13,950 bases of DNA, from NCBI GenBank assembly GCA_009885605.1, contig VFKK01000111.1, forward strand, positions 1 through 13,950. The letters run 5' to 3'. Below, piece by piece: positions 1 to 6,130 of this stretch. Within the stretch, counting starts at the first letter, position 1. Each line of letters opens with the position of its first letter. The notes beneath the pieces are model-generated. The model saw only the letters and a program-made list of their open reading frames with translations, had not been told where the DNA came from and ran no database searches. Both the position numbers and the translations under genes were made by a program. The stretch is from Cyclobacteriaceae bacterium (lineage in GTDB: Bacteria; Bacteroidota; Bacteroidia; Cytophagales; Cyclobacteriaceae).

Positions 1-1
1 T

Positions 2-406
2 AATGCAAAATTTGGTCAGCCTGAAGTAAATCTTGGAATTATCCCTGGCTACGGAGGCACTCAACGCCTCACTATTTTGATAGGCCGTGGCAAAGCAAAT
101 GAACTCATGATGACGGGTGATATGATCGACGCAGTATCTGCTTTGCAATTAGGCCTTGTCAATCATGTACTTCCTACCAAAGCAGAGGCGATGGCTAAAG
201 CAGAGGAACTGATCGCCAAAATCATGAGTAAAGCACCTTTGGCTATCGGTATGATCGTGGATTGTGTCAATGCGGTCTACATGGCTGAAGAAAATGGCTA
301 CCAAACTGAAGCGAACAGCTTTGCCAGATGTGTGAAATCAGGAGATTATAAAGAAGGAACCTCTGCATTTTTGGAGAAAAGAAAACCGGTTTTCAAAGGT
401 GAGTAA
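2..406 (+). CDS. Enoyl-CoA hydratase/isomerase (crotonase family), C-terminal part
   Basis: The reading frame is open from base 2 to the TAA at 404-406, giving the last 134 residues; the start lies before the window. Fragment residues 4-8 read FGQPE, followed by a GIIPGYGGTQRL stretch. This is the crotonase signature around the second catalytic glutamate (Glu164 of rat mitochondrial enoyl-CoA hydratase), here fragment residue 8. The first catalytic glutamate and most of the oxyanion hole are outside the window. The end (SAFLEKRKPVFKGE) is the usual C-terminus of short-chain enoyl-CoA hydratases. The expected role is hydration of trans-2-enoyl-CoA to 3-hydroxyacyl-CoA in cytosolic beta-oxidation or a related acyl-CoA pathway. 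Crotonase paralogues cannot be separated on this fragment, so substrate is unassigned. The flippase gene begins 15 bases downstream and may share the transcript. Confidence 0.93.
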   Translation, partial: NAKFGQPEVNLGIIPGYGGTQRLTILIGRGKANELMMTGDMIDAVSALQLGLVNHVLPTKAEAMAKAEELIAKIMSKAPLAIGMIVDCVNAVYMAEENGYQTEANSFARCVKSGDYKEGTSAFLEKRKPVFKGE

Positions 407-421
407 CTTCCTTGCACCTGA

Positions 422-1933
422 ATGAGTAACCTCAGAAAACTAGCCGGTCAAACCGCAATTTACGGACTTAGCAGCATCCTGGGCAGGTCCATCAATTTTT
501 TGCTCATTATCATTTACACGGCCTACCTGAGCAAGGCAGAATTAGGAGCTTTCACCACACTTTACGCCCTGATTGGTTTCCTGAATATCATTTTCACCTA
601 TGGAATGGAAACGGCTTTTTTCCGATTCTCCACCGGAAAGAATCTGGACCCTGAGAAAGTATATCACAATACCCAATCTTTACTGATCACTTCGACCCTT
701 GTTTTAGGTTCGGGTCTTTATCTGTTGGCGCCCTGGCTTGCAGATTGGATGGAATATCCGGACCAAGCCTATTTGTTCAGATGGACGGCGATGATTTTAT
801 CTTTTGACGCCATCCTGGCGATTCCTTTTGCGAAGCTCAGATTAGAAAATCGCGCTTTTGCTTTCGCTGGAGCCAAGATGATCAATATTGTCCTGAATGT
901 GATTTTCAACCTGATCCTGATAGTTGTGATTCCTGATCTGATCAATAGTGGTCATCTGAGTGAAGGATTTCTCGGTTATAAAAGTTACTGGGGAGTGGAA
1001 TACATTCTGCTTGCCAATCTATTTGCCAATGGCTTGATTATCCCGTTTGTCTGGTGGAGAGCCGGGATCTTTAAATTCAAACTCGAAGGGGAAGTAATCC
1101 GGCCGATGTGGAATTATTCCCTCCCGCTTCTGTTCATGGGCCTGGCCGGCGTGACGAATGATCTTATTTCCAGGCTTCTTTTTGAATATGTTTTGCCGGA
1201 AAGCTTCTATTCTGGTATGAGTTCCCGGGCAGCTGCTGGAGTTTTCGGGGCCAATTTTAAGCTGGCAGTGCTAATGAGTCTCGTGATTCAGGCATTTAAA
1301 TATGCAGCTGAACCTTTCTTCTTCAAGCAATCAACTGATCAATACTCCAGAGATCTCTACGCAAAAGTAATGCATGCTTTCATTTTATTTTGCACGGTTT
1401 TGATGATTGCTATTTCTGTAAACCTGAATTGGATCGGCCCTCTATTTCTTCGTGGAGAAGGCTATTCAGACGGCCTCTTTATTGTCCCTACTTTGCTGAT
1501 GGGATATTTGCTTTTGGGGGTGTATTTCAATCTTTCGATTTGGTTTAAAGTTACGGACAAAACCAATTACAGCTTTTGGATTACCCTCATCGGCGCCTTG
1601 ATAAGTATTGTAGTTATAATTTGGTTGGTTCCAATATTGGGATTCTTAGGCGGAGCTTTGAGCACCTTGGCTTGCTATTTAATGATGTGCATTCTTTGCT
1701 TTTTCTTTGGGCAGAAATACTACTCCATTCCTTACAAGACCGGAAGAGATCTGTTTTACCTGGTCTTCGGATTTGCCTTGAGTTACCTGGGTTTTTATCT
1801 GAAAACCGAAATTCCTTTAGTGGATTTTCTGTTGAAAAACAGCCTGATTCTGGTATTTATTGGTTTCGTTATGGTTTTGGAAAAGGCTCATTTGAAAGCA
1901 TATTTACCATTCAGGCGGAATCTGAAAAATTGA
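422..1933 (+). CDS. Polysaccharide/oligosaccharide flippase family membrane protein (Wzx/MATE-like)
   Basis: This 503-residue protein is almost entirely hydrophobic, with about 12-14 predicted membrane segments separated by short basic loops, the size and style of the polysaccharide transporter (Wzx/MurJ/MATE, MOP superfamily) group. The N-terminus, with the motif GLSSILGRSINFLL around residues 15-28 and a following YTAYLSKAELGAF, is typical of lipopolysaccharide biosynthesis flippases. The inferred role is translocation of a lipid-linked glycan across the inner membrane for a surface polysaccharide or O-antigen. No glycosyltransferase cluster is visible, so the substrate is unknown. The ATG at 422 follows the upstream stop by 15 bases and no closer alternative is needed. 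A short inverted repeat overlaps the stop codon and may end the transcript. MurJ is possible but less likely without a recognisable MurJ signature. Confidence 0.88.
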   Translation: MSNLRKLAGQTAIYGLSSILGRSINFLLIIIYTAYLSKAELGAFTTLYALIGFLNIIFTYGMETAFFRFSTGKNLDPEKVYHNTQSLLITSTLVLGSGLYLLAPWLADWMEYPDQAYLFRWTAMILSFDAILAIPFAKLRLENRAFAFAGAKMINIVLNVIFNLILIVVIPDLINSGHLSEGFLGYKSYWGVEYILLANLFANGLIIPFVWWRAGIFKFKLEGEVIRPMWNYSLPLLFMGLAGVTNDLISRLLFEYVLPESFYSGMSSRAAAGVFGANFKLAVLMSLVIQAFKYAAEPFFFKQSTDQYSRDLYAKVMHAFILFCTVLMIAISVNLNWIGPLFLRGEGYSDGLFIVPTLLMGYLLLGVYFNLSIWFKVTDKTNYSFWITLIGALISIVVIIWLVPILGFLGGALSTLACYLMMCILCFFFGQKYYSIPYKTGRDLFYLVFGFALSYLGFYLKTEIPLVDFLLKNSLILVFIGFVMVLEKAHLKAYLPFRRNLKN

Positions 1934-1957
1934 TTACACCTGATTGGGATCAATTTT
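1926..1957 (+). terminator. Possible intrinsic terminator hairpin at the flippase stop codon
   Basis: The arms AAAATTGAT (1926-1934) and ATCAATTTT (1949-1957) are perfect 9-base inverted complements around a 14-base loop. The left arm contains the flippase TGA stop at 1931-1933, and the right arm ends in TTTT followed by an AT-rich run. Position and symmetry fit a weak intrinsic terminator before the TPR gene. The stem has only two G-C pairs and the loop is long, so stability is low. Confidence 0.35.
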
Positions 1958-2053
1958 ATAAAAACAGCGTTTATCATTTTTGAATGTCTTCATTTCTATC
2001 AAATCAAGACCTATCATCCTCTATTTCCTCCTGCCTTATTCCATAAAAGGCAT

Positions 2054-2061
2054 TATGTTTG
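2054..2061 (+). promoter_or_regulatory. Bacteroidota -7 element (TAnnTTTG) before the TPR-DUF4292-envC operon
   Basis: TATGTTTG matches the Bacteroidota housekeeping sigma -7 consensus TAnnTTTG exactly. It lies in a 135-base gap after the flippase gene, the natural place for an operon promoter. No clear TTTG-type -33 element is seen at the expected spacing (around 2031-2034). The box ends only 7 bases before the ATG at 2069, so a transcript from here would have almost no leader for that start. Confidence 0.5.
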
Positions 2062-2068
2062 TAATCTG

Positions 2069-3817
2069 ATGCAGCTTTCCCCTTTCCACGTGATTGTCAA
2101 AAGAATTCTTCCCATAATTTTCCTGCTTGTTTCCTGTCTTGCAACCGGCTTTGCGCAGGAAAAACTATCTAAGAAAGAGAAAAAGGAACAAGCCCAACAA
2201 ACGACTGCGAGCAGGTATTTCATCGAAGGAACCAAACTAATGGCTTTGGGCGACCTGGAAAAAGGTCATTTTTACCTTCAAAAAGCGTTGGAGTTTTCCC
2301 CTGAAGAACCGGCTATCAATTACAAAGTGGCAGAAGTTCTTGTGAAGGCAAATCAAGCAGAAAAAGCTTTGCCGTATGCTGAAAAGGCATCCAAGCTGGA
2401 TGGAGACAATAAATACTACGCCTTAATGTTGGCAGAGATTTATTCCAATCTGAAGCAACCCTTAAAAGCGGCTGAGATTCTGGATCGGTTGACCGCTGAC
2501 GGAGAAAAAAACCAACAATACAATCTTGATCTGGCTTCGATCTATTTAGCCGCCGGAGAATATGAAAAAGCACTGGTAGTCCTCGAACGTGCTGAGGTTT
2601 ATTATGGGATTATGGAACCCATTTCAATTCAAAAGCAGCGGATTTACCTTCGGAAAAACGACCTGGAAAGCGCCATTAAAGAAGGTGAACGTTTGATCGA
2701 GGCTCGTCCCGGAAATGCTACTTATGTATTGAATCTGGTTGAAATCCTTTACAATAATAATCGGTCTGATCAGGCACTTGATTTGGTTTTGGGAGAAATC
2801 AAAAAATACCCAAATCAGCCTGAACTTCAAATGGCCGCTCATACCCTGCTCAAAGAAAAGGGGGAAATTGAAGAATCTAACAAGTTTTTAATGAGTGCTT
2901 TTGCAAGTCCTGACCTGGATCCTGAAGTCAAAGCAAAAGCTTTTATTTCCATGTTGGCAGAGATCAAAACCCCGGAGAAAGAAGCTTTGCTGGATCAACT
3001 GGAAGCTTTGATGCTGGAATCCAATCCTGAAAATACCGATATTTACGGAGCCTTAGGTGAGAGAAGAATGCAAGCAGGAAATCAGGTTGCAGGAATGGAT
3101 TATTTTAAAAAATCCCTTTTGCTTAATCCTAAAGATCCGAAAAGACTGGAGCAGGTAATCTTGGGTTCTTTCGGGGAGAATGCGAATTTTGAAGAAGCTG
3201 AAAAATTTACAATTCTGGGAGTTGATAATTTTCCTGAAAGTCCGGAGTTCTGGTTCTACGACGGCGTGGTGAAATCCGCTCGCAAAAAAGATCAAGAAGC
3301 AGTTGCATCCCTTGAGAAAGCGCTGGAATTGAATATTGGCAAAAACCCTCAATTGGATCAGGTCGCCTACGGATCTCTTGGTAGTTCCCTTTACAATCTT
3401 GGCGAAAAACAAAAAGGATTTGAGGCTTTTGAGTCTGCGCTGAAGCTGAATCCCAATGATGAGCAAGTGCTGAACAACTACGCTTATTTTCTTTCGCTGG
3501 AAAAACAGGATCTGGAAAAAGCTAAAACCATGTCTGAAAAAGTAGTGAATAGATTTCCGGACAATGGCACCTTCCTTGATACGCATGCGTGGGTACTTTT
3601 CCAATTGGAAGATTATGAAGGAGCTAAAAAATACATGGATCTTGCTTTTAAAAATGAATTGGAGCCAGGTGGTGTGATGCTCGAGCATTACGGAGATATT
3701 TTGTATCACCTTGGTAAAAAAGCGGAAGCGATCAGTTTTTGGAAAAAGGCGGAAACCAGCCCGGAAGCATCGGACAAACTTTCCCAAAAAATAAGAGAAG
3801 GTAAATATTATGAATAG
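2069..3817 (+). CDS. Secreted tetratricopeptide-repeat protein
   Basis: The protein has 582 residues. An N-terminal export signal has basic residues at 11-12 and a hydrophobic core at 13-28, ending GFA/QE, which fits signal peptidase I cleavage near residue 29. A lipobox-like LVSC at 20-23 makes lipoprotein processing an alternative. A short lysine-rich linker follows, then TPR and TPR-like helical repeats from about residue 48 to near the C-terminus (for example the ALGDLEKGHFYLQKALEFSP and LYNLGEKQKGFEAFESALKL units). No catalytic domain is visible, so a scaffold or adaptor role in the periplasm or at the outer membrane is inferred. Its TAG stop overlaps the next gene's ATG, which implies translational coupling to the DUF4292 lipoprotein and then the EnvC-like protein. 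The true start may instead be GTG at 2090 (residue 8), because the ATG sits very close to the -7 box. Confidence 0.88.
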   Translation: MQLSPFHVIVKRILPIIFLLVSCLATGFAQEKLSKKEKKEQAQQTTASRYFIEGTKLMALGDLEKGHFYLQKALEFSPEEPAINYKVAEVLVKANQAEKALPYAEKASKLDGDNKYYALMLAEIYSNLKQPLKAAEILDRLTADGEKNQQYNLDLASIYLAAGEYEKALVVLERAEVYYGIMEPISIQKQRIYLRKNDLESAIKEGERLIEARPGNATYVLNLVEILYNNNRSDQALDLVLGEIKKYPNQPELQMAAHTLLKEKGEIEESNKFLMSAFASPDLDPEVKAKAFISMLAEIKTPEKEALLDQLEALMLESNPENTDIYGALGERRMQAGNQVAGMDYFKKSLLLNPKDPKRLEQVILGSFGENANFEEAEKFTILGVDNFPESPEFWFYDGVVKSARKKDQEAVASLEKALELNIGKNPQLDQVAYGSLGSSLYNLGEKQKGFEAFESALKLNPNDEQVLNNYAYFLSLEKQDLEKAKTMSEKVVNRFPDNGTFLDTHAWVLFQLEDYEGAKKYMDLAFKNELEPGGVMLEHYGDILYHLGKKAEAISFWKKAETSPEASDKLSQKIREGKYYE

Positions 3818-4550
3818 ACTTTTTTCTGGACTTCTAATGCTAGTCGCAATCGGATACTTATCCGGCTGCGCCAAAAAAACTACCGTCTTTGAAGGCGGCG
3901 GCAAAATGGAAGATTACGCTCCGGTGTATTCTGAGTACGGCTATATGGATGCCAAAGCTAAAATCGTGATTGAAGAGGAATCCGGCAAAATCACACGGGG
4001 AACGATGAGTTTGCGAGCCAAGAAAGACAGCGTCCTTTGGTTTACCATTTCTCCGGGTATGGGGATGGAGGCTGTGAGAGGATTGATAACTCAGGAAAAA
4101 ATTCAGATAAAAGATCGAATCGGGAAAGAGGATGTCAATTTGACTTTTAATGAATTTGAAACTATTTACGGACTTAGGCTTTCCTTGAATCTTTTTCAAA
4201 ATCTCCTTTGGGCGAACCCTCCATACTCTTTTGATTATAAAGACAGGCTCGTTCGGGTAGGCAAATCTTTTGAACTCACCCAAGTAAGAGACCAAGTAAG
4301 ATATTTTAGTAAAATCGATGTGAATCATCGAAAAATGTCTGAAATGGCCAGCACTTCTCTGGATGATCGTGGTTCTCTGCTGGCAAGCTTTTCCTCTTTT
4401 CAGGAGGTAAATGAGCAGCCATTTCCAGCGGAGGTTCTTTACAAACTCGCTTACCAACTTCCGGCTGGAGGGCAGAATACCATTATTCATTTGGAATGGA
4501 CTTCCATCAATCCAAATTCAGCCAGCCTGAGCTTTCCCTTCAGATTTTGA
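3810..4550 (+). CDS. DUF4292 family lipoprotein
   Basis: This 246-residue protein begins with a lipoprotein signal whose lipobox is LSGC, putting the lipidated cysteine at residue 20. The next residues are AKK, with no acidic surface-export signal, so an outer-membrane lipoprotein facing the periplasm is inferred. The body matches my recollection of the Bacteroidota family DUF4292: an extended beta-rich domain with alternating short strands (GTMSLRAKKDSVLWFTISPG at 64-83, then VRGLITQEKIQIKDR). This pattern resembles the LolA/LolB half-barrel fold, and a PGMGMEA loop at 82-88 sits where LolB has its hydrophobic protruding loop; this is inference. The function is not established by sequence alone. 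The ATG overlaps the TPR gene by 8 bases, and the EnvC-like gene starts 5 bases after the stop, so the three are almost certainly one operon. Confidence 0.87.
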   Translation: MNRLFSGLLMLVAIGYLSGCAKKTTVFEGGGKMEDYAPVYSEYGYMDAKAKIVIEEESGKITRGTMSLRAKKDSVLWFTISPGMGMEAVRGLITQEKIQIKDRIGKEDVNLTFNEFETIYGLRLSLNLFQNLLWANPPYSFDYKDRLVRVGKSFELTQVRDQVRYFSKIDVNHRKMSEMASTSLDDRGSLLASFSSFQEVNEQPFPAEVLYKLAYQLPAGGQNTIIHLEWTSINPNSASLSFPFRF

Positions 4551-4555
4551 TTTTT

Positions 4556-5803
4556 ATGAATCGCATATTCAGGTTATCGGTTAATTTTCTGGCAGGATTT
4601 ATATTTCTCATTTCGCTGGACCTTGCTGCCCAGACTGCAAAAACAAGGGAACAACTTGAGCGTGAAAAGGCAGAAATTCAAGCCCGATTGAAGGAGTTCG
4701 ATGTTATCTTGAAACAAACAACTGCCACCAAAAAAAATACGATCGGTGAGCTCAACGTCATTACCAAGAAATTTCAGACACAAGCGAAACTAGTCAATAC
4801 ACTGGACAGGGAAGTAAAACTGATCAATCAGGAAATCACTTCCACCGAAACAAAAATCCAAACTCTGGAACAACAACTTGTCGAACTGAAAGCCGAATAC
4901 GGACGAATGATCTACAATGCCTCCAAGCTCAACCGCGGGCTTTCGATTGTTGCTTTTGTATTTAGTTCCAGCAACTTCAACCAGCTCTACATGAGGCTGA
5001 TGTACCTAAAGCAATACACAGATAGCCGTAAGCAACAAGCCGTTCAGATCCAAAAATTAAGTGCGCAACTGGCTGGTGAGCGAATTACACTGGATGAAAA
5101 GAAAAAAGAAAAGGTCGTAGTACTACAGCAAGAAACCCAGGAAAAAACGGCTCTCGATCAGGTCAAAAAAGAACAACAAGGCATCGTAAATGGCCTGACC
5201 AAAAAAGAGAAGGAAATCAAAAAGCAGATTACCGCAACTAAAAAGCAGCAGGATCAGCTGAATTCGATGATCAAGAAAGTGATCCAGGATGAAATCAGAT
5301 TAGCTGAAGCGGCTTCCAAAAAAGACAACAGTACCTCTACAAAAAGTAGTGGAAGCAGCATGCCAATGACACCTGAGGTAGCTGCACTTTCGAAGTCATT
5401 TGCAGGAAACAAAGGCCGACTTCCATGGCCTGTGGAAACCGGATTTGTAACTCAAGTTTATGGGGACAATCCTCATCCCACACTTAAAGGTATTTCAATA
5501 CCAAATGACGGAATTGACATTAGAACCCAACCAAATTCAAACGTTCGGGCAGTATTTGACGGTACCGTCACTAAAGTAACTTCCATGCCAGGTTACGGTG
5601 GTACCATCATCATCAAACACGGGGAATATTATACACTTTATAGCAGGCTAAAAACTATCACTGTTAAATCCGGCCAAACAGTAACGGCAAAAGATATCTT
5701 GGGCCAAGTTGCTGCTAATGAAAACGGAGAGTCGGAAGTTCATTTTCAAACCTGGAAAGGTTTGCAAAAAATGGACCCGTCAACATGGATTACATCCAAA
5801 TAG
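4556..5803 (+). CDS. envC: EnvC-like murein hydrolase activator with degenerate LytM/M23 domain
   Basis: From the ATG at 4556 the product has 415 residues. An in-frame ATG at 4496 lies inside the previous gene and would place 20 residues before the signal peptide, so 4556 is preferred; it begins 5 bases after the upstream stop. Residues 1-25 form a signal peptide ending LAA/QT. About 28-255 is a long charged coiled coil with one break near 128-150. A Ser/Thr-rich linker follows, then an M23 domain at about 288-415. The zinc site is eroded: Asn317 replaces the His of HxxxD (Asp321 remains), Arg364 sits at the third His position (YSRL), and Glu394-Val-His396 replaces HxH. This fits a non-catalytic EnvC/NlpD-type activator of periplasmic N-acetylmuramoyl-L-alanine amidases in septal wall splitting. 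An active endopeptidase is unlikely. Confidence 0.9.
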   Translation: MNRIFRLSVNFLAGFIFLISLDLAAQTAKTREQLEREKAEIQARLKEFDVILKQTTATKKNTIGELNVITKKFQTQAKLVNTLDREVKLINQEITSTETKIQTLEQQLVELKAEYGRMIYNASKLNRGLSIVAFVFSSSNFNQLYMRLMYLKQYTDSRKQQAVQIQKLSAQLAGERITLDEKKKEKVVVLQQETQEKTALDQVKKEQQGIVNGLTKKEKEIKKQITATKKQQDQLNSMIKKVIQDEIRLAEAASKKDNSTSTKSSGSSMPMTPEVAALSKSFAGNKGRLPWPVETGFVTQVYGDNPHPTLKGISIPNDGIDIRTQPNSNVRAVFDGTVTKVTSMPGYGGTIIIKHGEYYTLYSRLKTITVKSGQTVTAKDILGQVAANENGESEVHFQTWKGLQKMDPSTWITSK

Positions 5804-5853
5804 TGTATTAATTCGTACATTCATAAAAAACATAGAATCCCTGTCAAAGGAAC

Positions 5854-5884
5854 TTTGCGATAGAAGCCGACAGTTATATCTTTG
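5854..5884 (+). promoter_or_regulatory. Consensus Bacteroidota promoter for tatA-gatA-mltD
   Basis: A TTTG -33 element (5854-5857) and a TATCTTTG -7 element (5877-5884) are separated by exactly 19 bases, matching TTTG-N19-TAnnTTTG. Transcription would begin near 5888, giving tatA (ATG 5916) a leader of about 28 bases. A small hairpin, CAAAG-GAA-CTTTG (5845-5857), overlaps the -33 element; it could be an operator but may be chance. Confidence 0.8.
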
Positions 5885-5915
5885 TAAACTCATTTACCTT
5901 TAAACACACACCATC

Positions 5916-6113
5916 ATGACTACATTAGGTTTTATTCAAAATATGGGCGGTGGTTCGATCATTCTGATCGTCCTTGTCATCTTGCTGCTTTTTGGTGCTA
6001 AAAGAATCCCTGAACTTGCCCGTGGATTGGGAAAAGGTATCAGAGAATTTAAAGACGCTACCAAAGACATTCAGAACGATCTCGAAGAGGGGCTGAAAGA
6101 CAAGAAGAAGTAA
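5916..6113 (+). CDS. tatA: Sec-independent translocase subunit TatA/TatE family
   Basis: The protein has 65 residues and the standard TatA plan: a short N-terminus, one membrane helix at about 13-26 (GSIILIVLVILLLF), the Phe-Gly hinge at 26-27, an amphipathic helix at about 28-49 (AKRIPELARGLGKGIREFKD), and a charged lysine/glutamate-rich tail. It would oligomerise in the inner membrane to form the pore for folded twin-arginine substrates together with TatC. No tatC is in the window. TatA, TatE and TatB are hard to separate by length, but the short tail favours TatA/TatE. It is the first gene after a strong consensus promoter, and gatA follows after 17 bases, so the two are probably cotranscribed. 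Confidence 0.95.
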   Translation: MTTLGFIQNMGGGSIILIVLVILLLFGAKRIPELARGLGKGIREFKDATKDIQNDLEEGLKDKKK

Positions 6114-6130
6114 TACTCAAGCCAATAGAA

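Noticed and set aside
1576..1983. 135-codon + strand frame overlapping the end of the flippase gene
   Set aside because: It is out of frame with a clear membrane-protein gene for most of its length, has no family resemblance, and extends only 50 bases beyond the flippase stop.
3053..3904. Long open frame (283 codons) on the - strand opposite the end of the TPR gene
   Set aside because: It lies antisense to a clear TPR gene and its DUF4292 neighbour. The translation is a Phe/Arg/Ile-rich, low-information sequence with no recognisable domain, as expected from the complement of lysine- and glutamate-rich codons.
3858..4490. 210-codon open frame on the - strand opposite the DUF4292 gene
   Set aside because: It is fully antisense to a well-supported lipoprotein gene, lacks any recognisable motif and has no promoter or upstream partner.
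4496..4555. Upstream ATG for the EnvC-like gene, adding 20 residues
   Set aside because: This ATG is inside the DUF4292 coding sequence and would put a non-signal segment before a clear signal peptide. ATG 4556 begins that signal 5 bases after the previous stop.
5709..5903. 64-codon + strand frame across the end of the EnvC-like gene and the tatA promoter
   Set aside because: It starts inside the M23 domain in another frame, runs through the consensus promoter, and its translation has no recognisable features.
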